From Tritrichomonas musculus (taxonomy: Eukaryota > Parabasalia > Tritrichomonadida > Tritrichomonadidae), in assembly GCA_039105265.1 (NCBI GenBank), contig JAPFFF010000022.1, forward strand, positions 1,426,001 through 1,490,000: 64,000 nt of DNA, written 5' to 3'. The notes under the pieces were generated by a model. It saw only the letters and a list, made by a program, of their open reading frames with translations, was not told the DNA's origin and did no database searches. The translations under genes were made by a program, and so were the position numbers. Of the stretch, positions 32,338 to 41,300 are shown piece by piece. Each line of letters opens with the position of its first letter. The first letter of the stretch is position 1.

Positions 32338-35100
32338 ATGTTCACGATAGAACAAGCGGGTACTATAAAAAAAGTAAATACAATTGATGAATTGATAATA
32401 GAATATATCAAGAAATATGCTTGTACACATTTGTGTCCGGGAACCAATGGTTCCTGCCAATGCAATAACGGAAATAATTTAGGGTCAAGCTTGAATACTG
32501 AGGAATTGAAAGAATTATTAAAACCATATGCGAAAACAACTGATTTATTCGATTATTTGAAAACAGAGGAATTCAATAAAGAATTATTAAAGTATGCTAG
32601 TAGTGAAGAAATTCAAAACGCTGTTAATACATTACGTGATTACGTTGTTAACAATTTTGCATTATCAACTGACATACCTGAACCTGTTGACTTAACAGCG
32701 TATTATACAAGCGCTCAAGTTGATGAGAAGTTTGTTGATGAGGATGAATTGGCTTATGAATTAGATAAGTATGTTTTATCAGATGACGTTGAAAATAAAT
32801 TAGCTGAATTGAAAAATGACCTCGGAAACTGTTTAACGAAAGACAAGATATACAGTGATTCTAATAAAATTGATGGATTTAATAACTTGAGATTTGAAAC
32901 TGAAAATGTGAGTCGTGTCAGACATAATCTTACGAAAGACTCTGAATTTCTTACTAAAGCTCATGATTTAGGTATATATATCTATTTCAAAAAAACGAGT
33001 GCTTATACTGACGGATATTATGTGTTTTCGCGTGAAACTGATGATGGTGATGCTTATGTTGAATACATATTATCTGGTACTGCAAATAATGAAAACTACA
33101 AAGGAATTTGCATCTATTACGCAACCAGTTCAGACAATTATGATGGCTTTATATATAATAACAACGGCTGGGCACCTCCAACTACTATTACAGAGTTCTA
33201 CGTAATGGATAACTCATCAATCCCGACCATAGATTATACAAATAAAAAATATGTCAACAAAGATGACCTAAGCACTCAATTAAATGATTATGCATTAAAA
33301 AGTGAATTAACAAACAATAATATTGAAATACTTAAAGATGAAACAATATATGATGACGATACTGATATTTTCTTTAATAATCTTCAAGAAGTTGTTAATG
33401 ATAATAATGTTTTATCGTCACTATTAGCTTTGAAATATATATGGAAAAGTACTTTAGATATGATAATAGAAGCTGCTGTATTAAAAGATGAAACAACAAG
33501 ATGTGATTTATTTGATATTGAAAAGTATGAAACACTAACTTTCAATGATATTGAGAAAGAAAAAGATTATGAAGTATTAAGTGAAAAATCATCTATGAAA
33601 ATGTATTATAATTTATTAGATAAACTTAAAGCTAAACAAGATTCATTAGCGATATCAACAAATAAAACAGATTATGAAACAAATAAAGAATCAACATCAA
33701 TTATTCCATCATTAAGTTTATTAAATGAATTAATAAGTGATTGTGATAATAATCTTGATGAATATCGAAAGAAAAACGATTTGACATATTCTGCAAAATA
33801 TATTCCATTAACAGTTGAATATAAAGATGAAATCATTGATTCCGGTGATATAGAAGCTAAACAAACCGCTCATATTGAATTCTGTGAAGGTAGTAAATTG
33901 GTTGGTAAGATGCTTTCACAAGCTAATTTACCTGAAGTAATTCAAGATATTGATATCATATTCAAAACCGATGAAATCAATAAGAGCATTGATTCCGTTG
34001 ATTATCCAGGTAATTATAATTGGCACATAATGTATCTCAGTAGAGAACCAGATGTAGTGATTGCTTGGGATGATATCAATGGAATTCTTTACGGTGTGCA
34101 TTCTGGAATTCCTGCTATTGGTTCTGTAATCATTGACTCTGCATTTAAAGTTATTCCTGAAGATAAACTATTACTTCATAAAGATTTAAATGAATATATT
34201 CTCAAAAATAGTGAGTTGCAATTGAACCCGAAAAAGAAATTACCAGAAGAAGCCATACAGAAAATGATGGATAATGATGATAAACCATTATCAGCTAAAG
34301 CATCAATATTTTTAACAAATATTATGACTAATGAAGCTCTTCAGGCGTCTTTGGATTCTTGTGCCGAACGATATATAGCTAAAAATGATGATGGTTCATT
34401 AACGATTAATAGTACCGAAAGTAATATTGCAAGTTTCTTTAGTTCTATTGATTCTAATACACTTGCTTTATTTAGATTTGGATATAATGATACTTATAAT
34501 ACTGTCTTTATGTATAGGTCTTCAAAAACTGCTAATACTGGTGAAGTATTTATATATGTTGATGGTCATAGATTTCAATCATTTAGCATGTTTGGTACTG
34601 CAAGAAATACAACAATTGATTCAAATTTACATGTTTCTGGCAAGATAACATCAAACGGTTCAAATACAATCACTCATTACTCCCCGATTGAATCATCTGT
34701 AAATTCAATAAATGATTTCGTTATTGGAGCTCCAGTATATATGACTGGTAAGGTTTATAAACATGTTGGTGATACTTGGGTACTTTCAACTGTGAATGAT
34801 ACTACAGATTGTATTTGCAGTGTCAAAACTACTGGTTCATGGAAAGAATATGTTGGTATTTGTGTTAGAATTGATGAAAAAAATAATGCTATAACATTTG
34901 CTTCCCATGGCGATTATCTTGTAAAAGTTGATGATTCATCTTGTTATGGTATTGGGGATGAAGTATTTATTGATAATGAAGATAATAAATTGAAGATTCT
35001 TTCAGGAGAGACAGCGATAACATCAAAAATAAAACGCATGACTGTCGGAATCATAACTGCAATAATAGATAATAAAACACTTGCATGCTTTAAGGCATAA
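32338..35100 (+). CDS. Fibre-like protein (inner element)
   Basis: A 920-residue protein starting at the ATG at 32338 (MFTIEQAGTI). It has phage-fibre-like shaft motifs such as YYTSAQVDEKF, DELAYELDKYVL and YVNKDDLSTQLNDYALKSEL. The C-terminal 250 residues are beta-rich with Gly, Ser and Asn (FRFGYNDTYNTVFMYRSS, NLHVSGKITSNGSN), as in phage tail-fibre tips. It probably forms a trimeric spike that binds the host cell. A GGAACC-AAT-GGTTCC palindrome (32440-32454) is in frame near residue 37. Its counterparts in the outer element are 51374-54691 and 54739-57531. Confidence 0.78.
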   Translation: MFTIEQAGTIKKVNTIDELIIEYIKKYACTHLCPGTNGSCQCNNGNNLGSSLNTEELKELLKPYAKTTDLFDYLKTEEFNKELLKYASSEEIQNAVNTLRDYVVNNFALSTDIPEPVDLTAYYTSAQVDEKFVDEDELAYELDKYVLSDDVENKLAELKNDLGNCLTKDKIYSDSNKIDGFNNLRFETENVSRVRHNLTKDSEFLTKAHDLGIYIYFKKTSAYTDGYYVFSRETDDGDAYVEYILSGTANNENYKGICIYYATSSDNYDGFIYNNNGWAPPTTITEFYVMDNSSIPTIDYTNKKYVNKDDLSTQLNDYALKSELTNNNIEILKDETIYDDDTDIFFNNLQEVVNDNNVLSSLLALKYIWKSTLDMIIEAAVLKDETTRCDLFDIEKYETLTFNDIEKEKDYEVLSEKSSMKMYYNLLDKLKAKQDSLAISTNKTDYETNKESTSIIPSLSLLNELISDCDNNLDEYRKKNDLTYSAKYIPLTVEYKDEIIDSGDIEAKQTAHIEFCEGSKLVGKMLSQANLPEVIQDIDIIFKTDEINKSIDSVDYPGNYNWHIMYLSREPDVVIAWDDINGILYGVHSGIPAIGSVIIDSAFKVIPEDKLLLHKDLNEYILKNSELQLNPKKKLPEEAIQKMMDNDDKPLSAKASIFLTNIMTNEALQASLDSCAERYIAKNDDGSLTINSTESNIASFFSSIDSNTLALFRFGYNDTYNTVFMYRSSKTANTGEVFIYVDGHRFQSFSMFGTARNTTIDSNLHVSGKITSNGSNTITHYSPIESSVNSINDFVIGAPVYMTGKVYKHVGDTWVLSTVNDTTDCICSVKTTGSWKEYVGICVRIDEKNNAITFASHGDYLVKVDDSSCYGIGDEVFIDNEDNKLKILSGETAITSKIKRMTVGIITAIIDNKTLACFKA

Positions 35101-35125
35101 ATAGTATAAAAAAATTTTTTTTAGC

Positions 35126-35518
35126 TTAATTGTTGGATGAGATTATTTGAATCAGCTTTCCCGTCATGTATAACGATAAATTGATATTTAATTGTTCACG
35201 AATTAGATTCTGAAGGAATTGAATTCGATTAGACCTTGGTTGATTCATAATTGTTTCTTTATGGTCAGAAGCAAATTGAAGAACTTGGTCTCTCTGTTCA
35301 TCATTAAGGAATTTGGATTTGTTTAATGGAAATGAGCGATTTGTTCTTCTTCGTATAGGATTTAATTCATTTGATTGTTCAGTTGATTCAGTAGAGCCTT
35401 GCTCGGATTGTTCAGTTGGTGTTTCAATTGGTTGTTCACTTGATTCGGTTTGCTTTATTTCAATTTCAGATTTTAAAGCAAGTAATTCAGAAATGATATG
35501 GTCGATGCGTTGTTGCAT
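35126..35518 (-). CDS. Hypothetical protein with Ser/Glu-rich linker
   Basis: A 130-residue protein from the ATG at 35518 (MQQRIDHIIS). It has a short helix, a low-complexity Glu/Ser/Thr/Gln linker, a basic stretch (PIRRRTNRSFPLNKSKFL) and a helical C-terminus (IQFLQNLIREQLNINLSLYM). The C-terminal helices resemble those of the outer protein at 46077-46988. It is the last gene before the right terminal repeat. A DNA-binding role is possible; not shown. Confidence 0.68.
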   Translation of the reverse strand: MQQRIDHIISELLALKSEIEIKQTESSEQPIETPTEQSEQGSTESTEQSNELNPIRRRTNRSFPLNKSKFLNDEQRDQVLQFASDHKETIMNQPRSNRIQFLQNLIREQLNINLSLYMTGKLIQIISSNN

Positions 35519-35581
35519 TTTAAAATAAGAAAAAAAAAACAAATTCTTAATTTAAAATTTATTTTTATATCTATTGACCAC

Positions 35582-35810
35582 CCCTAACAATTTCAAACTT
35601 GTTCTGGGAGCTTGGTTTACCAAGTAAGTTTCCAACGAATTTCAAACTTGTTCTGGGAGCTTGGTTCCTGAGGTAGGTCTCTAACGTGTTTATGAAAAGT
35701 TTGGTGTTGAATTGTCAATTTTTCTGGGAGCTTGGTTCCTGGTATTGGGAGACAAGGAAATTCTTATCAGTAGTTATTCGGGGTACCAGGGCGAACATTA
35801 TATTACTACT
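35582..35810 (-). repeat. Right terminal inverted repeat of the inner element
   Basis: Exact inverted counterpart of 12534-12762, ending at ATTACTACT directly before the TGCGTC target copy. It has the same length and the same internal CTGGGAGCTTGGT modules. Confidence 0.97.
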
Positions 35811-35816
35811 TGCGTC
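35811..35816. repeat. Target site duplication, right copy (TGCGTC)
   Basis: Second copy of the 6-bp target, immediately after the right terminal repeat. The interrupted gene resumes here in frame. Confidence 0.95.
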
Positions 35817-35883
35817 AGAAGATCGCCTCAAAGAAATCGACGAAGAAAATCGTATGTTAATGATAATTGGCAAAAAGACATAA
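35817..35883 (+). pseudogene. Interrupted coiled-coil gene, 3' part
   Basis: The tail of the gene split at 12533. After the duplicated TGCGTC it continues in the same frame with an acidic-basic helix and ends in TAAA at 35881. The longer ORF that reads through the terminal repeat into this segment is an accident of the insertion. Confidence 0.88.
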
Positions 35884-35941
35884 AAAAAATTAATAAACTT
35901 AATCTTCTTATAAAAATTTTTTTATTATTTAAGAAAAAAAA

Positions 35942-36220
35942 ATGGAAGTTCTCAAAGGAGGATTAGATTCATTTTTCAATGAAATTTTTGACACAATTAA
36001 TCAATTAACATATCAAGTTAATCATGAAATATTAAATAATTATACACTAGATATGTGTGTGCATTTTCAAAATAATTTATCAAAGTTAGAAGAAAATTTG
36101 ACTCAACGAAAAACAGATATAGAATTAGCTTTATTAAGTGTTTCAAACATCAAAAATATCTTAGAGAAAATGAAAAAAGAATTTTCAGGATGTCTTTTGA
36201 ATCAAACTCACTCAGGATGA
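35942..36220 (+). CDS. Coiled-coil protein (outer element)
   Basis: A 92-residue helical protein (MEVLKGGLDS) with heptad-like spacing over most of its length. It is the first intact outer gene after the inner element. Its last 13 bases overlap the convergent integrase gene. Function unknown. Confidence 0.66.
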   Translation: MEVLKGGLDSFFNEIFDTINQLTYQVNHEILNNYTLDMCVHFQNNLSKLEENLTQRKTDIELALLSVSNIKNILEKMKKEFSGCLLNQTHSG

Positions 36221-37611
36221 ATTCGATATCTTGGTAAAAATTGGTCATCGCCATTTTCTGCATTAACAACATGATATTTCCCTTCATCAAATCCATTTAT
36301 GAACCATAAACCTGGCTGAATAACAGACCTTCTTTTTTGGAATGGGTCTTTGCCATTATAAACTTTGACATATTCAAAATCTTCGATTACAAAATCAGGT
36401 TTAGTCATGATGTTATAATTTTGTTGTAAAATTCTACGACAAATATGACTCTCTAAATCTTTATCATTTTGAGCCATTTCAGGAGTACATTCCATTCCTG
36501 AATATTTTGATAAAGTCTCATGAGGTGCATGATTATATTGAAAAACTAAATCTTCCATTACCTCGGGAGTAATTTTATCGACTTGTGCTGTATATGCCAT
36601 ATCTCTTAATGTTCGAATAACTCGGTCAATAATGCCTAGAGAACTATGTAATGGTTCAGTTTTTGTTGTTTGTTTTTTTGACATAAACTCTGGATAGACA
36701 GTCTTTTTGATTCTTTCTACTTTTTCAATTTTACAATCTTTTCCTAAAAAACTTTTTGTCGCCTCAGAATGAAAACTAGGCTCATCATCTCCGATAAGAA
36801 CTTTTGGATTCATACCTTGTTTGATTAAATTAGATAAAGCTTTAATTATCGAATTTATTTTTTTGAGATTATTTTTTGCTACTCCATTTTTACCTACCTT
36901 CGAATTTATTAAAGAGACATATAAATATCTTGTATTTGCGTTTATAGCTACCAAATAACAAAACTCATACTCAAACATCAAATCAATAAAATAAGTGTTT
37001 GGTCCAGCAACTTTATGAAGATAAAATTTTTTATTATCTTCGACAGGAAAGACTTGATTTGGCTCATCTTGACGGTCAGAAATATCTAACTGAATATTTG
37101 ATTTCGCCAATTTATCAATCTTTTTTTTACTCTTGAAGGCATAATATTTTACTTGATGTTCTGAAGGATCATATTCTATTAAATTTCCTGGATTAGAATT
37201 TAGCTTATGTTGATATATCTCATACCATTCATCTAAAGAATGTTTATCTCTATCTTTTTTCCAACCTCTAGTGAGTCTCTCAAATTGTTTTGGAGATAAT
37301 TCTCCTTCATAATTACTTCGAAAAAGTATATAATCCTCTAATTTATTTTCAAAAGAATCTGTCTCATCTTCGATAATTTTTTCATTTGGAGAATCATCAA
37401 TATCTTGATATAATTCTCGATATTTTTTCTCATATTTTTTATATATTTTGGATAATTCTTTTGGATTCCTTTTTGCTAATATCTTACCAGATTTCAATTT
37501 CTTGATTTCATCTAAGGTTTTAAATTTAGAACCTTTATTTGTTTCTTTTTCTAAATATGTTATTAAATTTAAAATTTCGTCTTGTAATATTTCGTCATGA
37601 GTCTTTTCCAT
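36208..37611 (-). CDS. Retroviral-type (rve) integrase, outer element
   Basis: A 467-residue integrase. The first 180 residues are charged helix. The core has YFIDLMFEYEF (first Asp about 208), YLVAINANTRYLYV, LIGDDEPSF (second Asp about 275) and LGIIDRVIRTLRDMAY (about 330). As in the inner enzyme, the third acidic residue is Asp rather than Glu. QYNHAPHETL follows. The C-terminus (FQKRRSVIQPGLWFI ... YRIHPE) looks SH3/chromo-like. It aligns with the inner integrase in all core motifs. It would integrate the outer genome. Confidence 0.93.
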   Translation of the reverse strand: MEKTHDEILQDEILNLITYLEKETNKGSKFKTLDEIKKLKSGKILAKRNPKELSKIYKKYEKKYRELYQDIDDSPNEKIIEDETDSFENKLEDYILFRSNYEGELSPKQFERLTRGWKKDRDKHSLDEWYEIYQHKLNSNPGNLIEYDPSEHQVKYYAFKSKKKIDKLAKSNIQLDISDRQDEPNQVFPVEDNKKFYLHKVAGPNTYFIDLMFEYEFCYLVAINANTRYLYVSLINSKVGKNGVAKNNLKKINSIIKALSNLIKQGMNPKVLIGDDEPSFHSEATKSFLGKDCKIEKVERIKKTVYPEFMSKKQTTKTEPLHSSLGIIDRVIRTLRDMAYTAQVDKITPEVMEDLVFQYNHAPHETLSKYSGMECTPEMAQNDKDLESHICRRILQQNYNIMTKPDFVIEDFEYVKVYNGKDPFQKRRSVIQPGLWFINGFDEGKYHVVNAENGDDQFLPRYRIHPE

Positions 37612-37667
37612 TTATTTTAATTTTTTAAAGTGTATGATTTTATTTTTTCTCTTTGATAAAACCAATA

Positions 37668-37910
37668 ATGGATTATCAATGTGAAGAAGCATTACCTCCT
37701 TTGAAAAAAAGACACGAACGAAAAACTTTTGCTACTCCAACTTTGAAAATAATTCATTCAAGAATTCAATATTATTATAAAGTTTTAAAGAATGACCCTC
37801 CAGAAGATCCAAAAAAATTACAAAGATATGAAAAAATAAAGACAAAATATGAACAGTCAATAAAGGTTCGGAAATTATTAAAGAATGCAATAAAGAATTT
37901 ATATCTATGA
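37668..37910 (+). CDS. Small basic protein
   Basis: An 80-residue Lys/Arg/Tyr-rich helical protein from the ATG at 37668 (MDYQCEEALP). An upstream TTG could extend it by five residues but is unlikely. It overlaps the convergent gene at 37905 by six bases. High charge suggests nucleic acid binding; no family known. Confidence 0.62.
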   Translation: MDYQCEEALPPLKKRHERKTFATPTLKIIHSRIQYYYKVLKNDPPEDPKKLQRYEKIKTKYEQSIKVRKLLKNAIKNLYL

Positions 37911-38162
37911 TTTTTTAGATATCGGATTTCCGTTTTTGTCAAAATATGTAAAACCGTCATTACCAAAATATTGAGAGACAGGATTATTAGAATTGTCAAA
38001 ATGTGGTATTTTATCAGCGATTTCTCCTACTACTGGTATTTTCCCAACAACAGATATTGTTTTATTCCAGCCATGTTTAAAGCCATTAGCAAAATCTTTA
38101 ACTCCTTCTTTTAATTTTTTAAAGAATGAACCAAAAGCCATGTGTGTTTTTTTTTCAGTCAT
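37905..38162 (-). CDS. Small amphipathic virion-type protein with MAFG motif
   Basis: An 85-residue protein with MAFGSFFKKLKEGVKDFANG at residues 8-27, nearly the same as MAFGSFFKKIKDGVTNFVQK at 63635. Next comes a Gly/Val/Pro hydrophobic segment (VVGKIPVVGEIADKI), like PLIGDAV of the inner 24363-24626 protein. The C-terminus is polar. These features suggest a minor virion protein with membrane activity; this is inference. Translation could start at 38162 or at the inner ATG at 38141. Confidence 0.7.
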   Translation of the reverse strand: MTEKKTHMAFGSFFKKLKEGVKDFANGFKHGWNKTISVVGKIPVVGEIADKIPHFDNSNNPVSQYFGNDGFTYFDKNGNPISKKS

Positions 38163-38184
38163 TTTAAAAAAAATTTTTAATGAA

Positions 38185-38197
38185 CTTGACGAGGAAC
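38185..38197 (+). promoter_or_regulatory. CTTGACGAGGAAC motif upstream of the primase-helicase
   Basis: Exact 13-base copy of the motif at 9071. About 80 bases later comes TTTCACTTCACAATAATTTA, then the ATG at 38312. Confidence 0.58.
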
Positions 38198-38311
38198 ATT
38201 TTTGTTTGAATTTATTTTTTTTTGACCAATAGGGATTTACCTTTATTGTTGTGAATATTTTTGATAGGGACCTTTCACTTCACAATAATTTATCTCGGAT
38301 AAAAAACAAAC

Positions 38312-40807
38312 ATGACGGATTCCGAAAAACATCCAGGGTGTGTTTACTTTATAAATTGTTTTGCTTGGTCAAAAAAGAAAATCCCTTTAGAACTTGAATA
38401 TGACGTGATAGATAAATGGTTCTGGAATAAAATTCCTTTTAATGAAGTTTTAGGATTTGATATTTTTTATCATCTCTATTTTGATTTTGATTCAATATCA
38501 TCTGTCGAAGAATTTGATGATGTCAAAAAATGGTTAGATTCTCTGACTGAAATTTTCGGTCCATATTCGATAGGAGGATATACAAAATCACAAGAATTAG
38601 AAGTCAAAACAGGATTAAAAAGAATCGATGATGCTGATCATTTTTGTTCGATTCATGTAATATTTTATACGACAAAGATAAAAGGGACAGAAATTCAAGA
38701 AATTATGAAATATAAATCAGGATTTGAATATAATGTTCATCGTCTCTGTGATCCAAATGTTTATAAATTAGGAACTCGACAAATTTTTAGACATGCTTTA
38801 TCAAATAAAATTTATGGTCCTGGAGATGAAAGAAACAAGATGATAGCTGGATGTTTGATGGATAAAAAGACACCTTCCCAACATATTGTTCAAATTAGAG
38901 GATTTGAAAAAGAAATTCCAAGAGAAGAATGGTCAAAAGTATTTAAGAAAATTGAACAACCAAAAAAAGAAAAAACAAAAAAAATAGTAGATGATTGGTC
39001 AAGAGAAGATATTGACCCAGAAGATTTTGAAATCAAAACAGATTTAATAAATATGACTCCTGAAGAATTACATGAATTAATGATAGAATTTGAGCCGACT
39101 TTCCCAAATTTTGAAAAGATAATGGTAAATTTATTTCATTCTCCTTTCGACCAAGAATACATGACTTTTATGGTTAAAAATTGGTATTTTGCAAGAAATG
39201 ACCATCACAATTTAACGACGATAGATGATTATTCAGAGAAATATTATGAAAAAGTTGATTCAAATAAATGGTTCTTCTCAATATTAAATCATCTTGACGC
39301 AACAAAAAAAAGATATTATCTTGAGAAATATGCAAATAATCATATTGATGAATCTATCGAAGTTGATCTACAAGACCAATTTTCTTTATTCGATATTCGC
39401 AAAAAAGATTATCAAAATAAGAATGGAATTAGGGTTGGGGAATTCTTATCAGATTTAAAGAAAGTCTTAATTGTTGTAGATTGTGCAAAAAGCCTTTATT
39501 TTATTAAAGATATTGATATTGATGAGAAGACAATGAAATTTTCCCCTCTTGACGATGCAGGATTTAAACTCAAAATGACTTCGATAAATTTGGGATATTA
39601 TTTCGAAGCAAAGAAGAAAAAAACAATAAATGCTTATCAAATCTTTTGTGCTGGGAAGAACAAAAATTTTTTCATGCGAAGACAAATCAAATTTTATTCA
39701 GATAATCCAGAATTTTTTAGCATTTTTTATGGATATCAATATTCCCCTCTCAAAGAAATAGAAATGCCTATTATTCAGCCATTTTTGAATCATATTCATG
39801 ATATTATTGCAGATAACAATGATGAATTATATGAATATATCTTGAATTGGGTATCCTATATTATTCAAAATATAAATGGAAAAACAGAAACTGCTCTTGT
39901 ATTGACAGGTAAAGAAGGGACGGGAAAAAATACTTTTACTGATTCAATTTGCCATCTCCTCAAAGGATATTCAGAAGATAATATCAATAAAATTGACCAA
40001 ATTGTCGGTTCGTACAATTCCTTATTGGAAAACAAGAAATTGATAATCTGTAATGAATTATCGTCTGCAGATAACAATCAATTTATAGATTTTGATACAT
40101 TAAAGTCTGTTATTACAGAGAAAACAATCATCATTTCAGAGAAATATCAACCATCAAGACCTGCTGAAAATGTCGTTAATTTGATCTTTTTATCGAATCA
40201 TGATTGTCCCGTACGACTTTATCAAGGCGATAGACGTTATGTCGTTTCAGAAACTTCGTCTGCTAGAAAAGATGATTTTGCATATTTTAAGGCTTTGAAT
40301 GAATTATTTCGAAATGAAAAATTTTATCCAAATTTATTCACTTACTTTTGGACAAGAGATATTTCTCAATGGAATTCTCGAATCTTACCTCAGACCGCAG
40401 CAAGGACAAGAATCATCGATAATTCAAAAAGTGCTTATGAATTGTTTATTGAAGAAAATTTAGATGATTTCAAAGCAGGAATCTCAAAGGATGAATCATA
40501 TCTTTATTTCAAAACTTTTGCAAAAAACTATGGATTCAAAGAATGTAATATCTCTACTTATAAAACCAAAATGACTTCTTACTGCAAAGAAATAAGAATT
40601 CGTCTTGGAGGGCAAAAAGTTCGGGCATTTCGAATAAGAGATGATAAATTAGAGAAATTCGAAAATGATAGGGATGAAGTATCTGACGAAGATGAGCCTG
40701 CAGAGTTATTGCCTCCCGATCTTTTGAAGACTCAAAAAGAACCTATCCCAAAAATATCTTTAGATGCAGAGGTCATCATTGAAGAGGAGGAAGAAGAAAT
40801 GGATTAA
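38312..40807 (+). CDS. Primase-helicase (AEP primase plus SF3 helicase)
   Basis: An 831-residue replication protein. The N-terminal archaeo-eukaryotic primase-like domain has YFDFDS (about residues 56-61) as the metal-binding motif and CSIHVIFY (about 112) as the S-x-H motif. The D5-type linker region covers about 230-480. The SF3 helicase has TGKEGTGKNTF (Walker A, about 532), KLIICNELSS (Walker B, about 577), FLSNHD (about 627) and QGDRRYVVSE with the arginine finger (about 640). All key residues are present. The C-terminal 60 residues are acidic. It would prime and unwind DNA for the polymerase at 5142. A primase-less paralogue is at 44155-45981. Confidence 0.93.
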   Translation: MTDSEKHPGCVYFINCFAWSKKKIPLELEYDVIDKWFWNKIPFNEVLGFDIFYHLYFDFDSISSVEEFDDVKKWLDSLTEIFGPYSIGGYTKSQELEVKTGLKRIDDADHFCSIHVIFYTTKIKGTEIQEIMKYKSGFEYNVHRLCDPNVYKLGTRQIFRHALSNKIYGPGDERNKMIAGCLMDKKTPSQHIVQIRGFEKEIPREEWSKVFKKIEQPKKEKTKKIVDDWSREDIDPEDFEIKTDLINMTPEELHELMIEFEPTFPNFEKIMVNLFHSPFDQEYMTFMVKNWYFARNDHHNLTTIDDYSEKYYEKVDSNKWFFSILNHLDATKKRYYLEKYANNHIDESIEVDLQDQFSLFDIRKKDYQNKNGIRVGEFLSDLKKVLIVVDCAKSLYFIKDIDIDEKTMKFSPLDDAGFKLKMTSINLGYYFEAKKKKTINAYQIFCAGKNKNFFMRRQIKFYSDNPEFFSIFYGYQYSPLKEIEMPIIQPFLNHIHDIIADNNDELYEYILNWVSYIIQNINGKTETALVLTGKEGTGKNTFTDSICHLLKGYSEDNINKIDQIVGSYNSLLENKKLIICNELSSADNNQFIDFDTLKSVITEKTIIISEKYQPSRPAENVVNLIFLSNHDCPVRLYQGDRRYVVSETSSARKDDFAYFKALNELFRNEKFYPNLFTYFWTRDISQWNSRILPQTAARTRIIDNSKSAYELFIEENLDDFKAGISKDESYLYFKTFAKNYGFKECNISTYKTKMTSYCKEIRIRLGGQKVRAFRIRDDKLEKFENDRDEVSDEDEPAELLPPDLLKTQKEPIPKISLDAEVIIEEEEEEMD

Positions 40808-40856
40808 AAAAAGATTAATTAAAAAATTTTTTTTTCAACTTTTTATTGATTTTTTT

Positions 40857-41236
40857 ATCTTGGTTAATGGACCAAATACCGGACCAATCTTGATCTGGAA
40901 AACTTTTATAGAGAGGCGATTTTTTGATTTTCCCAAATGATCGAAAATATTTTTGATTTTCAGTGAAAAAATCTTTTTATAAGATTGGTCCCAAGATTGG
41001 TCCCAAAACTGGTCCTCCTAAGATCCTATATATTTTATAGCTAAAACCAAGGGTTTTTTGAACAGCTTCTTTTTGAACCGCTGAATTTTTTTGAGATATT
41101 AGAATTTCAAGATTGGTCCAGGACCAGATTTTTGGTCCATTAACCAGGATAAATCAACCCAAAATCGATCATTACTGAAAATTTTCAAGATTGGTCCCAA
41201 GATTGGTCCCAAAATTGGTCCTTCAAGATTGGTCCA
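40857..41236. repeat. MITE-like repeat, copy 1
   Basis: About 380 bases almost identical to 47513-47916. It begins ATCTTGGTTAATGGACCAA and includes several AAGATTGGTCCC units and an internal TTGGTCCATTAACCAGGAT. Copy 1 lacks the second 'ATACCGGACCAA' unit and the terminal inverted end of copy 2. It fills most of the 493-base gap between the primase-helicase and the gene at 41301. No gene is visible in it. Confidence 0.75.
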
Positions 41237-41300
41237 CCCTCAAAAATAACAAAAATACAAAAAAAATATATTTTTTATCTAGGTGAATAATTTTTTTTAT

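Larger units (their letters stand above)
12534..35810. mobile_element. Complete nested Polinton/Maverick element
   Basis: The element is bounded by 229-bp inverted repeats (12534-12762 and 35582-35810) that I read as identical. It is flanked by a perfect 6-bp direct repeat TGCGTC, the target duplication size known for Polintons/Mavericks. It encodes a protein-primed polymerase, integrase, A32/FtsK-type ATPase, major capsid protein, probable minor capsid protein and fibre-like protein, all open. It lies inside a small coding gene of the outer element, which is continuous in frame once the insert and one TGCGTC copy are disregarded. This shows insertion after the outer element was already there. 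The identical repeats and open genes suggest a recent and possibly still competent copy. Confidence 0.96.

Noticed and set aside
35686-35883. A 65-codon ORF reading through the right terminal repeat
   Set aside because: Its first part is the terminal repeat read by chance. Only the last 67 bases are coding, as the tail of the interrupted gene.
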